Origin: Evansella alkalicola
Lineage (GTDB): Bacteria > Bacillota > Bacilli > Bacillales > Salisediminibacteriaceae
DNA: 64,000 bases
Assembly (NCBI RefSeq): GCF_019042735.1
Contig: NZ_JAHQCR010000063.1
Location: 1 to 64,000 of the forward strand
Direction of reading: 5' to 3'
The translations under genes were made by a program, and so were the position numbers. The number at the start of each line of letters is the position of its first letter. The stretch's first letter is position 1. Positions 51,118 to 60,164 of this stretch are shown here, piece by piece. Below the pieces are notes generated by a model, which searched no databases, had not been told where the DNA came from, and was given only the letters and a program-made list of their open reading frames with translations.

Positions 51118-51573
51118 TTATTGAATGATGTTTTCGTCCCCTGTGTCCCCTGTGTCCCATTCGTCCCCTGCTGGAAGAAGCTCGTTAGCTGATCGGGTAT
51201 CTAGCTTCCCTTGCCCTGAAAGCTTGTCCTTTAAATCACTAAATTCATGTTGTGTTTCTTTTAAGGTTTGGAGTAAAACTTGCGTATGATCCTTCATATG
51301 CTGAGAGGTTTCCACAATTGTTTTTATATCTTCTGATGCTCCTTCCACCACTTGCGAAAGTTTATCTCCCGAAGCTTTCATTTGTGCGATAATTTGTTCA
51401 CGATTGTCCTTTACAACAGAATACAGCTGCTTAGACTGATTTTTTATATTGTACATGTTATCCGAAAGCTTTGTCCGCGCCCTCTTATTTGATATCAGAT
51501 AAATTGAACCTGCCACTGCCCCTAGAATGAACGTTTTCTTCACCCAACTGCTCTTATTATTTTGCTCAGTCAT
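51118..51573 (-). CDS. YtxH-like general stress protein
   Basis: The 151-residue protein has an N-terminal membrane helix of YtxH type (TFILGAVAGSIYLISNKRAR) followed by a long amphipathic helix (about residues 35-115). The C-terminus contains short Gly-Asp-Thr repeats (WDTGDTGDE) encoded by repeated nine-base units. Family members are often sigma-B controlled; no such promoter was verified here. GGAGGG precedes the ATG. Confidence 0.75.
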   Translation of the reverse strand: MTEQNNKSSWVKKTFILGAVAGSIYLISNKRARTKLSDNMYNIKNQSKQLYSVVKDNREQIIAQMKASGDKLSQVVEGASEDIKTIVETSQHMKDHTQVLLQTLKETQHEFSDLKDKLSGQGKLDTRSANELLPAGDEWDTGDTGDENIIQ

Positions 51574-51707
51574 GATTGTTTCCCTCCATTCACGTTTTAT
51601 TGTTTCTTACTTTATATTTTACCAATTAATTAAATCTCGAAACAATATTTATAAAACGAGGAAATACTAAAGTGCCAGTAACTCCAAAAGTGCATACTCA
51701 TTCATTG

Positions 51708-52673
51708 TTAAATGACTCTATATTTTAATACTCCGTCACCTTCTACCCTTTCCACTTCTTTCCTCTCTTCTAATAAATCAAGATGACCAAGAGTTTCAGA
51801 AAACGTCAATGCAGCTTGCTTTTCAATAATGTGGGCGTATTTTTTCTTGCATAGCTCAAAGCAACTTATTGGGTCAGACCCCATCATACTTTTAAACTGT
51901 TTTGCTTTCTTATCTTGTTCAGCTAAACGTGTTTTTATTAAAGTTTTAGGGTCCGTTACTGCTTCTCCATGACCTGAATAGGCTATATCAATATGCATGC
52001 ACTTTTCCATCGATTGTCTATATTGGAGCAATGTACGTGGCCTCTCTTCCCCATCTTCATAAGGCGCTTCAATAATAGCATTGGAAGATATATGTTTGAT
52101 TAAATGGTCACCTGATATTAACAATCCATCCTCACGATAAAGGGAAATGTGACTTTGTGCATGACCAGGAGTTTCAATGACAGACCACCCATCAAGAAAA
52201 CTTAGCTTGTCTCCCTCCTCTAATACTTTATCCACAGTCCCTTTAGCCGAATAACTTAAGAGTTTCTTATTGTTTCGTTCTATTTCTGAAATAATTGCCT
52301 CACTAACCCCATGCTTTCGATATAGACCGTTTAAGAATCCCCTTGTCTTTTGCAAAAAATTTGTATCCGAATTTAACCAAGGCTTCACTTTTCTGTGGGC
52401 ATATACTTTTGCATGTGGAATAAATTCTTCTAGTAAACCTATGTGATCGGGATGATGGTGTGTTAAAATAACAACTTCAATGTCTTTCAGTTGAAGTCTT
52501 TGTTCTTTTAAATACAGTTTTAATGCAGCTAGTGCCTCTGGTGTCTTTGGGCCCACATCTACCAAAGTCAATGCATTTCCTTTAATGAGATATGAATTTA
52601 CTGGACCAACTAAAAATGGTGTTGGTAATGTCATTTTTATGATATCTTTTGAAACTTCGCAAACCTGGGACAT
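51708..52673 (-). CDS. MBL-fold metallo-hydrolase
   Basis: This 321-residue protein is a metallo-beta-lactamase superfamily hydrolase with HHHPDH (ILTHHHPDHIG) as the zinc motif, TPGHAQSHISLY, the bridging Asp in LLISGDHL and the late His in AYSGHGEAV. The C-terminal segment (DLLEERKEVERVEGDGVLKY) looks like the accessory wing of glyoxalase II-like hydrolases. ATG 52673 is chosen from GAGGAG spacing. The substrate is unknown. Confidence 0.87.
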   Translation of the reverse strand: MSQVCEVSKDIIKMTLPTPFLVGPVNSYLIKGNALTLVDVGPKTPEALAALKLYLKEQRLQLKDIEVVILTHHHPDHIGLLEEFIPHAKVYAHRKVKPWLNSDTNFLQKTRGFLNGLYRKHGVSEAIISEIERNNKKLLSYSAKGTVDKVLEEGDKLSFLDGWSVIETPGHAQSHISLYREDGLLISGDHLIKHISSNAIIEAPYEDGEERPRTLLQYRQSMEKCMHIDIAYSGHGEAVTDPKTLIKTRLAEQDKKAKQFKSMMGSDPISCFELCKKKYAHIIEKQAALTFSETLGHLDLLEERKEVERVEGDGVLKYRVI

Positions 52674-52756
52674 ATTTCCGCTCCTCAACTAATAATGAAT
52701 AACCATTCATTTTTTTACTATATTTTAACTTACTTTAACTAAAAAGTCATATAATA

Positions 52757-52965
52757 ATGTCCACAGCCTACTTACCCACATATATGTTAACAATGTGGAT
52801 AACTAACAAAAATACTAGTATTAAATATAATTTTAGTTGTGGATAAAATTTTAATCAAAATATGTGGATAACTTTAAGTAAATCTGTGGATAATGTTAGT
52901 AACTATCTTGATGTTTTATATATAAACAATTTTACTGTGGATTAACTTGTGGATATTGTGGAAAA
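52757..52965. other. cluster of DnaA boxes in AT-rich DNA
   Basis: Four perfect TGTGGATAA boxes start at 52794, 52838, 52863 and 52885, all in the same orientation. One-mismatch boxes are at 52936 (TGTGGATTA), 52948 (TGTGGATAT) and 52957 (TGTGGAAAA). Inverted near-boxes are at 52757-52765 and 52772-52780 (TTACCCACA). The flanks are strongly AT-rich. dnaA/dnaN are not present, so this is not the chromosomal oriC as organised in bacilli. It resembles the DnaA-box clusters that titrate or position DnaA elsewhere on B. subtilis chromosomes. Confidence 0.75.
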
Positions 52966-53118
52966 AATTATTTATGCGTGAAAAATAATTGTTTAGTTGT
53001 ATTCTAAAAGTCCATACAAAATGTTCAGAAATTTGTAACAGGTTTCACATGTATTGATAGTAATATATTATATAATTTAATAGAAAGAAAATTTAGATAA
53101 AAAAGGGCTGATGTAAAA

Positions 53119-53256
53119 ATGAGAAAGCGCTTCCAGAAAAGTTTTGAAGAATTAGTGGAAGAAAACAAGAAACAATTATTAGAAGACGACAGAGCAATTG
53201 AATTAATTGAAAAAAAAGTTGAGGACAAACTACATCAAGAATTACAAGAAGCATAA
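53119..53256 (+). CDS. FbpB-family small basic protein
   Basis: This is a 45-residue protein, MRKRFQKSFEELVEENKKQL then charged helix, matching the FbpB family of Fur-regulated small proteins (RNA chaperone partners of sRNA FsrA in B. subtilis). AAAGGG precedes the ATG at a somewhat long distance. Upstream TTGATAGTAATATATTATAT only loosely resembles a Fur box. Its terminator is at 53299-53331. It is separate from fbpA at 32 kb. Confidence 0.72.
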   Translation: MRKRFQKSFEELVEENKKQLLEDDRAIELIEKKVEDKLHQELQEA

Positions 53257-53298
53257 TTTGTCTTATGCAATTTAAAAAAATACATGATAGATTATACT

Positions 53299-53331
53299 AA
53301 AAAAGACCTTTATCACTTGAAGGTCTTTTTT
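53299..53331 (+). terminator. terminator of the fbpB-like gene
   Basis: AAAAGACCTT and AAGGTCTTTTTT pair around a short loop (TATCACTTG). Confidence 0.88.
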
Positions 53332-53346
53332 AGCATCTTAAAGGAA

Positions 53347-53673
53347 TTACTGATATTTTTTTAGTAAGGAATGCAATTTAAGTGCTAATGATAAGTCCCC
53401 TCGTACTTTTAATTTACCACTCATGTAAGCCATAGTAGGATTTAAGTTACCTTCCACTAGTTTCTTAAAATTTTCCTCATTCATTTCAATGGTGATTTTT
53501 GGATCATACTTCTCTTCTTTAACAAAATCAACTTCTTTATTTTCAATTTTTAACTGGTACACAACATCTGTTCCAGAAAGATTAAACTGATATATGACAT
53601 TCATATCTCCCAGGTGGCTTGGATCCTCTTTCATCTTATCTAATAAGTCTTGAAACATATCTTTCACTGACAT
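53347..53673 (-). CDS. SCP2 sterol-binding domain protein
   Basis: This is a stand-alone SCP2-fold protein of 108 residues (VIYQFNLSGTDVVYQLKIEN; DPKITIEMNEENFKKLVEGN; PTMAYMSGKLKVRGDLSLAL). The fold binds lipids or acyl chains; the bacterial role is undefined. GGGGGAAG precedes the ATG. It is transcribed after the PlsC gene in the same direction but 244 bases apart. Confidence 0.88.
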   Translation of the reverse strand: MSVKDMFQDLLDKMKEDPSHLGDMNVIYQFNLSGTDVVYQLKIENKEVDFVKEEKYDPKITIEMNEENFKKLVEGNLNPTMAYMSGKLKVRGDLSLALKLHSLLKKYQ

Positions 53674-53777
53674 TTTGCTTCCCCCTTAAAATTAATGATT
53701 GAACATTCATTCATTTACTAATTAGATATATATTTACAAAATCCTCTAAATATTTTTATATGCTTAAAAAATTTTGT

Positions 53778-53828
53778 CTACCGTGAAGATACTAATATTG
53801 TGTTGGTGTTGGTAACAGTCCATACGCT
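53778..53828. repeat. dispersed repeat, copy 2
   Basis: CTACCGTGAAGATACTAATA followed by TTGTGTTGG matches copy 1 at 46888 (27 of the first 29 bases). The following stretch to 53916 contains a direct repeat of TCTTTGCCGT and no gene. Confidence 0.65.
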
Positions 53829-53916
53829 TTCACGCAAGGTACAAGTGCGACATATGCTCATTCTTTGCCGTGTCTTCTTTGCCGTAGACGGCTGCTGAGG
53901 CACCTGAGCATCCTCT

Positions 53917-54660
53917 TTATACCGTTCTCTTCTTTTGTTCTTCATGATAAAGCTGATCTTCAATTTGGTTTTGAACGATCTCAGCAAGCTGTATAACATC
54001 CATATCCGGATACTCTTGGTGTACTCTGATAGGCTTAGATATTGTTACATGGACCTCTGCCGGCTTTATGAAGTTGTTATTAGCCTCCATTAAGCGATAC
54101 GATCCATCAATAGTTATTGGTAGGATAGTGGCCTTAGATCTAGTCGCCAGTTTAAAGCTGCCTTTTTTAAATCTGGAAACAGGGCCCCCTTTACTTCTTG
54201 TCCCCTCTGGAAAAATGACGATGTCTTGTCCCTGTTCTAACTTTTTGGCGCCTTCCAAAATAGATTTTACAGCTTGCCTTCGATTACTTCTGTCCATAAA
54301 AATACAGTCTAAATGCTCCATCCACGTCCTTATAAGGGGGATTTTCTTCACTTCTTTCTTAGAAATAAAACCAATTTTTCTATTTAAGCTAGATAAAAGT
54401 ATCGGAATATCAAAGTTCCCTTGATGATTACTTACAATTAAGACCGTTTCATCTGGTACATTTTCTAAACCATGGATATGTACTTTTGCCCCAGCCTTCC
54501 TGAGTAAAAAATCCGCCCAATTTTTTGTAACCTTTATTACATGTTCTTCATGTCCCTTTTCATTGCCTTGTCTTCGTAATCTTGTTGCTTTCATTAAACT
54601 AGGAATTGCAACAATTAAATAAGCAAAAAAGTAAAAAAACCATAATATAGTCCTCATCAT
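53917..54660 (-). CDS. plsC: 1-acyl-sn-glycerol-3-phosphate acyltransferase (PlsC)
   Basis: This is a membrane-associated acyltransferase making phosphatidic acid. The catalytic NHQGNFD (H-x4-D) and FPEGTRS motifs are present, with an N-terminal hydrophobic helix (ILWFFYFFAYLIVAIPSLMK). GTGAGG lies six bases before ATG 54660, and the frame upstream of it is not translated. Length of about 247 residues is normal for the family. Confidence 0.88.
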   Translation of the reverse strand: MMRTILWFFYFFAYLIVAIPSLMKATRLRRQGNEKGHEEHVIKVTKNWADFLLRKAGAKVHIHGLENVPDETVLIVSNHQGNFDIPILLSSLNRKIGFISKKEVKKIPLIRTWMEHLDCIFMDRSNRRQAVKSILEGAKKLEQGQDIVIFPEGTRSKGGPVSRFKKGSFKLATRSKATILPITIDGSYRLMEANNNFIKPAEVHVTISKPIRVHQEYPDMDVIQLAEIVQNQIEDQLYHEEQKKRTV

Positions 54661-54902
54661 TTTCATCCTCACAAAATTATAGATATGTTGCCCAAGAATT
54701 AATTTGTTGGGACATACGAACCGATAAATATAATAATACAAAAACAACTGTACTTCTGACAACGATAAACTTTTCAGGTTCACCCTAGCTTTAGTCAAAA
54801 AAAAGAAAAGGGGGGAGGACCCTTTTCTTTTGACAAATAGGAGGTTTAATTTACCTCCATCTATAATTGTTACAGCTAATAACACTAAGTACTTTTTTCA
54901 AA

Positions 54903-55148
54903 TTATTCACATGCAGGATTTCTCGGAATTTTTGTTACGGAAATGTCATTGATCATTCGCGTGCTTCTCTTAATAATGCATACGAAGTTAATAGTCCAAA
55001 TATATGAAGGGATATCATTAGTATCCTCGAACATCATCGCTTCAAACTCATCACCTATCAAATCCTCAAAAATCTCCTGAGTGTAAGTTTCTGTATCTGT
55101 GGAGAAGTCTACCCATTCGCATAAAAGCTTTCTATTTGAAGTTTTCAT
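54903..55148 (-). CDS. hypothetical protein, 81 aa
   Basis: This is a small unrecognised protein. The sequence is acidic in the centre (QEIFEDLIGDEFEAMMFEDT) and ends with IPRNPACE. AAAGGAG stands about 11 bases before ATG 55148; GTG 55157 is nearer but too close. It lies between plsC and the Eis-type gene, which is divergent. No domain was recognised. Confidence 0.55.
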   Translation of the reverse strand: MKTSNRKLLCEWVDFSTDTETYTQEIFEDLIGDEFEAMMFEDTNDIPSYIWTINFVCIIKRSTRMINDISVTKIPRNPACE

Positions 55149-55315
55149 CCCTATCACATCTCCTTTCTTTACTTAATTATATAATAACATGAGAATGTAC
55201 ATACACACATGTGAAGTGTTGAACAATATGTGTCTCTTTTTTAATCGATTACTCCTTGGTATGATGAATATAATGATTTTATACGATTATTAACTAAGTG
55301 AGGTGGTCAATTAAT

Positions 55316-56515
55316 ATGAAGATCAGGAAACTCGTTAAGGAAGAGCTTGATTATAGTTTTAGCATGTCCGAATTTGCATTTCAGTATGAATTATCTGGTG
55401 AAGATCGAGAAAAGAGGAAAAAGTGGGCGAAGCCTGAAAACACATGGGTGATAGAAGAAGATAACAACATTATCTCTAAGGCAACCATTCTACCATTAGA
55501 AACATACATACTAGGAAAAAAAGTACCTATGGGGGGCGTCTCTGGTGTTGTTACATGGCCTGAACATCGTCGAAGTGGGAACGTTAAAAAGCTATTAGCT
55601 CATTGCCTTGAAACGATGAAAGACAATGGTCAGATCGTCTCCTTTCTCTATCCTTTTTCCATTCCATTTTACAGAAAAATGGGGTGGGAACTGTTTGCTG
55701 ATCAACAAACGATAACGTTAACAAGGGATCAGCTGCCTCCACGAAAAGACACAACTGGCTACATTAAACGTGTGGACCAAAACCATCACTATATTGATGA
55801 AGTTTATCAAGCATGGGCGAAACAATTTAATGGGACACTCGCACGTGATGAGAATTGGTGGAATCAGTCCATATTTACTCGAAAAAAAGGAAATATAGGA
55901 GTTTATTATAATAGTACTCATGAGGCAAGGGGCTATATTATTTACTCCATCAAATCTAATTTGATGAAAGTCCATGAACTCATCTATCTTGATCCTGAAG
56001 CTAGGGACGGCTTGTGGACATTCATTTCGAACCATGATTCTATGCTGGAAAAACTGGAGATCATTGTACCACCAAATTCAGGCCTGCCTTTTATTTTGCA
56101 TGACCCTAAAGTGAAAAGGGAAATTAAGTCTTATTTCATGGCTCGAATTGTAGATGTAGAGAAGTTCTTAACTTTATTCTCTTTTGTTGATGAGAAAGAC
56201 AAATCAACAATTATTCTTCATATAACAGATGATTTTTGCAAATGGAATGATGGAACTTATTTCATCCATCCGGTCAACACAACTGAGACTGAGGCAAAAA
56301 TTGAGTTTTATCCATCAAAATCAGTAGGCTCATGCCAGCACCCTCCTAAAAAGGGAATTCGTCTCTCTGTTCAAACGTTAACGGCTCTTCTACTTAATTC
56401 TCAATCAATGGATACTTTACTCCAAGAGGATTTTGTATTGGGGGATCACAACACTGCTAAGAGACTATCTAATAGTTTTCAAAAACAACAGCCGTTCATT
56501 CACGATTTCTTTTAA
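55316..56515 (+). CDS. Eis-like GNAT N-acetyltransferase
   Basis: The 399-residue protein shows the two-part Eis layout: an N-terminal GNAT with VSGVVTWPEHRRSGNVKKLL (acetyl-CoA loop) and PFYRKMGWELFAD, a second GNAT-like middle, and a C-terminal SCP2-like domain (about residue 290 onward). Eis proteins acetylate amines, including some antibiotics; no specific substrate is implied. ATG 55316 follows GTGAGGTGG. Confidence 0.85.
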   Translation: MKIRKLVKEELDYSFSMSEFAFQYELSGEDREKRKKWAKPENTWVIEEDNNIISKATILPLETYILGKKVPMGGVSGVVTWPEHRRSGNVKKLLAHCLETMKDNGQIVSFLYPFSIPFYRKMGWELFADQQTITLTRDQLPPRKDTTGYIKRVDQNHHYIDEVYQAWAKQFNGTLARDENWWNQSIFTRKKGNIGVYYNSTHEARGYIIYSIKSNLMKVHELIYLDPEARDGLWTFISNHDSMLEKLEIIVPPNSGLPFILHDPKVKREIKSYFMARIVDVEKFLTLFSFVDEKDKSTIILHITDDFCKWNDGTYFIHPVNTTETEAKIEFYPSKSVGSCQHPPKKGIRLSVQTLTALLLNSQSMDTLLQEDFVLGDHNTAKRLSNSFQKQQPFIHDFF

Positions 56516-56552
56516 ATTTAGGATGATATTAAGTATTTATCATTAACGTTAA

Positions 56553-56583
56553 AGAGGCTGTTCCACCTTTTGGAACTGCCTCT
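56553..56583. terminator. hairpin between the Eis-like gene and the aldehyde dehydrogenase
   Basis: AGAGGCTGTTCC and GGAACTGCCTCT pair with one mismatch. The T-runs are weak on both strands, so it may be a bidirectional terminator of convergent genes. Confidence 0.5.
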
Positions 56584-56666
56584 GCATGTAGATAAAATAT
56601 ATACTATATTTTTCAACGCAATTTCTTTTGTGATCTAGCAAAAGAATAGATCTGCCGACCATACCT

Positions 56667-58040
56667 TTAATCCATCAACTTCCTCATCGCTTTTAAGGAA
56701 GCTTTGGATTTTCCATAACGAAGTGGAATGTCAAAAGAAGTAGTTGCCTTCAACACGCTCTTTTCATGGGTGAAAGTATCAAAGCTGTATTTACCATGAT
56801 AGGCTCCCATCCCACTCTCACCTACTCCTCCAAACGGAAGATACGGAGTGGCAAGATGCATGATTGTATCATTGACACAACCTCCACCAAAAGAAAGGTT
56901 CTCCAAAATATAGTCTTCTGTATTCTTGTCTTCCGTAAATAAATATAAAGCTAATGGGCTTGGTCTGTTTCTCACCCTCTCAATTACTTCATAGTCATTT
57001 GAGAAAGTCAGCACTGGAAGAATTGGGCCAAAAATTTCTCCCTGCATCACAGGATCTTGTTCTTCAACTTCTATCATGATAGTTGGCTCCATATAACGAG
57101 CGATTCTATCATGTTCTCCCCCATAATACACTTTCGTCTCATCTAGCATGGCTGCCAGTCGATCCACATGTTTTTCATGGACGATCTTCGGATAATCATC
57201 GTTAAAGCGTACATCTTCCCCATAAAACTTTTTAATATATTTCACTAAATATTTTAAGAGCTTTCTACGATTTTTTTCATGAACAAGAATATAGTCTGGC
57301 GCAACACAGGTTTGTCCTGCATTAATAAATTTCCCCCAGACAATTCGTTTTGCTGCAAGCTTTAAATTAGCGTCTTTCATAATGATGGCAGGACTCTTAC
57401 CACCCAACTCCAACGTAACTGGTATGAGTTGTTTTGCTGCAGCCGCCATGACCTTCTTTCCTACTTCCACACTTCCAGTAAAGAAAACATAATCTAGCTT
57501 TTCTTCTAGAAGATTCTTAGCCGTTTCTGCATCTCCCTCAACAACAGCAATGTATTTTTCATCGAAGGTCTCTGCAATTAACTCCCGAATTACAGTACTC
57601 GTGTTTGGCGTCATTTCAGATGGCTTCACAATAACTGTGTTCCCACCAGCAATAGCACCAATTAACGGAGCTATTGCAAGTTGGAAGGGATAATTCCAAG
57701 GGGCAATAATTAATGTCACGCCATAAGGAACCTTATAAACAAAGCTTTTTGTACCTGTATGGGTTAAAGGGGTCTTCTCCTTTTTCGGTGCAGCCCATAA
57801 GTCAATGTTCTTCAGCATGTCCTTCAGTTCATTGTACAAGATCCCTATTTCTGTTGTATAAGCCTCATGTGCTGACTTATTTAAGTCCTTTTTTAGAGCA
57901 TCAAGGATTTTGTCTTCCCTTTTCTGAATTTCCTGCCTCAATTTGTATAATTGCCTTTGTCGAAATGTAACGTCCTTCGTTTCCCCTGTATAAAAATAGG
58001 TCCGTTGTTTTTCCACTAGTGCACGGATTGTTTCATCCAT
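56667..58040 (-). CDS. aldehyde dehydrogenase (class 3-like)
   Basis: This enzyme is an NAD(P)+-dependent aldehyde dehydrogenase of 457 residues. It shows IIAPWNYPFQLAIAPLIGAI, the cofactor loop FFTGSVEVGK, catalytic Glu211 (TLELGGKSP) and Cys245 (GQTCVAPDY). The short length and the C-terminal hydrophobic residues near ALYLF fit the class 3 group (B. subtilis YwdH). It lies next to the MATE gene on the same strand with 39 bases between. Confidence 0.9.
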   Translation of the reverse strand: MDETIRALVEKQRTYFYTGETKDVTFRQRQLYKLRQEIQKREDKILDALKKDLNKSAHEAYTTEIGILYNELKDMLKNIDLWAAPKKEKTPLTHTGTKSFVYKVPYGVTLIIAPWNYPFQLAIAPLIGAIAGGNTVIVKPSEMTPNTSTVIRELIAETFDEKYIAVVEGDAETAKNLLEEKLDYVFFTGSVEVGKKVMAAAAKQLIPVTLELGGKSPAIIMKDANLKLAAKRIVWGKFINAGQTCVAPDYILVHEKNRRKLLKYLVKYIKKFYGEDVRFNDDYPKIVHEKHVDRLAAMLDETKVYYGGEHDRIARYMEPTIMIEVEEQDPVMQGEIFGPILPVLTFSNDYEVIERVRNRPSPLALYLFTEDKNTEDYILENLSFGGGCVNDTIMHLATPYLPFGGVGESGMGAYHGKYSFDTFTHEKSVLKATTSFDIPLRYGKSKASLKAMRKLMD

Positions 58041-58079
58041 CTCTACCTCTCCCTTCCCTACGAAAGTTCATGTATCTCA

Positions 58080-59447
58080 TTACGTCTCACTTAACTGTTT
58101 TTTTGCATGAAATGATTTCTGTACATACACTAAACGAACAGCTAAAAATGCAGCACATACTCCAAGTCCTAAAATTAGGCCTAGCCAATAACCAAACGGT
58201 CCAAGGGTTGTATAATTAGCAGTTACGAATCCAAATGGAAGGCCAATTAGCCAAAATGAAATGAGTGCCATCACAAATGGTACGTTAACATCTTTATACC
58301 CTCTCAGAATCCCTTGAATAGGCGTGTTAATGGCATCTGAAAACTGGAAGAAAATCGAATAAATTAAGAACTGTGTAATGAGTAGTGCAACCTCTGAATC
58401 TGTCGTGTAAAGAATTGCAATTTGTTCTCTGGCTGCATAAATTGCAAAACAGGCTACTAGTCCCATTATTAAAGAAATAATAATCCCTAATCGGCTGTAT
58501 ATCCGTGCGTCTGACTGCCTGTTTGCACCTATTTCAAACCCAACTGTAATTGTGAGTGCCATTGCTATACTCAGTGGTACCATATAGAAAATACTAGCGA
58601 AGTTGAGAGCAGCTTGGTGTGCTGCTATTATCTCCGTTGTGAACGTACTCATTAATAGTGTAACAGCTGAGAAGATACTTGTTTCAAAAAATATCGTTAG
58701 GCCTATTGGTAATCCAAGTAAAAGTATCTCCTTCCACGTAATAAATGAAATGGCTTCAAACCTCTTAAATAGTTGGAATTCTGTAAATGGTCTAACTTTC
58801 ACTGAAAAATAAACAGTCACGAAAAAAATAAACCAATAAGTAATAGCTGATGCATATCCTGCACCAATCCCACCAAGTTGTGGAAAACCTAATTTACCAA
58901 ATATTAAAAGATAGTTAAACATAAAGTTAATAGGCAGTGCCAGTAATGTGATGATCATCGTCACTCTTGTTTGACCTAAGGAATCCATGAACGAGCGTAA
59001 AACACCATATAAAAAAAGTGGAATGATCCCTAAAATTAATCCTATCAAATAGTGCTTCGCAATATGTGCAACTTCCTGCTCCAAAGACATAAATGCAAGA
59101 ATTGGATCTAAAACAAAGTAGCCTATAAGGACTACAGTAACTGATATGGCAATAGCTAAGTACATTCCCTGTGTGACGTAGTAGGAAACATCGTCCCTTT
59201 TTCCAGCTCCGATTTTGTGGGATATAATTGGCGTTAAAGCGAGAAGTATCCCATTGATTCCAGTTAGTATTGGTACCCACAAACTAGAGCCAATTGCTAC
59301 ACCTGCTAAATCATGTGCCCCTGCACGCCCTGACATTGTCGTATCAATGAAATTCATTGCATATAATCCTAATTGTGTTACGAGTATTGGCCACATTACA
59401 AGCATTAAAAGCTTTATCTTTTCCATGACTGTTTCTGTCTTGTACAT
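58080..59447 (-). CDS. MATE family efflux transporter (NorM-like)
   Basis: The 455-residue transporter has twelve helices and the MATE signatures QLGLYAMNFIDTTMSGRAGA near the N-terminus and LTITVGFEIGANRQSDARIY in the second half. It is more NorM/YdhE-like than the copy at 45.5 kb. It is transcribed just upstream of the aldehyde dehydrogenase gene. AAGGAGAA stands before the ATG. Substrate unknown. Confidence 0.9.
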   Translation of the reverse strand: MYKTETVMEKIKLLMLVMWPILVTQLGLYAMNFIDTTMSGRAGAHDLAGVAIGSSLWVPILTGINGILLALTPIISHKIGAGKRDDVSYYVTQGMYLAIAISVTVVLIGYFVLDPILAFMSLEQEVAHIAKHYLIGLILGIIPLFLYGVLRSFMDSLGQTRVTMIITLLALPINFMFNYLLIFGKLGFPQLGGIGAGYASAITYWFIFFVTVYFSVKVRPFTEFQLFKRFEAISFITWKEILLLGLPIGLTIFFETSIFSAVTLLMSTFTTEIIAAHQAALNFASIFYMVPLSIAMALTITVGFEIGANRQSDARIYSRLGIIISLIMGLVACFAIYAAREQIAILYTTDSEVALLITQFLIYSIFFQFSDAINTPIQGILRGYKDVNVPFVMALISFWLIGLPFGFVTANYTTLGPFGYWLGLILGLGVCAAFLAVRLVYVQKSFHAKKQLSET

Positions 59448-59570
59448 TTTGTTCTCCTTAACTTCACTTAAAAATTCTAGTAGATCGTTTTATTTTATTA
59501 ATTGATATGAAGATACTACAATAAAGCGTATGACTTAGTCGTCTATTACTAACATAAAGGGGTATTCATT

Positions 59571-60134
59571 ATGGTCATTTGGGAAACGTTATGGCAATAC
59601 ATTTTAATTTTTGTCATGGCCGCAACACCTTGGCTTGAAATATTAATTGTAATTCCTATCGGTATCGCCATGGGGCTAAACCCACTTATGGTTGCTATCG
59701 TTTCTTTTCTAGGGAATTTCTTTCCCATATTAATTATCGTCTATTCTCTCGCTTGGTTTAAACAAACAGCATGGTATAAAAATTTTGCGAAAAGGAAGGC
59801 TGCGAAGAAAGAAAAGAAAGCCCGGGAACGGGAATTGTCACAAGAACAAGACCCTGACAATGACAGTGATATTGTTGTTAGTGAAAGTAGCAAACCAAAT
59901 AAAAAATCAAAAAAAGAAAGAGCTGCTGCTATATTTGAAAAGTATGGGCTACCCGGTTTAGCTTTCTTAGGCCCAATAATTACAGGAATCCACCTTGCTG
60001 CAATTATCGCTTTATCACTCAAAGCGTCAAAAACTCGTACGACGATTTGGATGGGAGTTAGCTTAGTTTTTTGGACAGTACTCCTTACTATTGCATCATT
60101 CTATGGGATTGATTGGATTACAGATTTATTTTAA
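59571..60134 (+). CDS. small multidrug export protein family (PF06695) protein
   Basis: This is a membrane protein of 187 residues with four hydrophobic segments. A cytoplasmic central region (about residues 68-118) is rich in Lys, Glu and Asp (KRKAAKKEKKARERELSQEQ), longer than in typical family members. The ends are recognisable: VMAATPWLEILIVIPIGIAM and GPIITGIHLAAIIALSL. The transport function is only named by family. AAAGGGG precedes the ATG. Confidence 0.78.
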   Translation: MVIWETLWQYILIFVMAATPWLEILIVIPIGIAMGLNPLMVAIVSFLGNFFPILIIVYSLAWFKQTAWYKNFAKRKAAKKEKKARERELSQEQDPDNDSDIVVSESSKPNKKSKKERAAAIFEKYGLPGLAFLGPIITGIHLAAIIALSLKASKTRTTIWMGVSLVFWTVLLTIASFYGIDWITDLF

Positions 60135-60164
60135 GTGAATGGAAAGGGAGGAACCCTTGAGTCA

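Noticed and set aside
52757..52965. Chromosomal oriC
   Set aside because: The dnaA and dnaN genes that flank oriC in bacilli are absent; neighbours are an MBL hydrolase and an fbpB-like gene.
53778..53999. 73-residue minus-strand ORF
   Set aside because: It overlaps the plsC 3' end in another frame and the dispersed repeat; no ribosome binding site.
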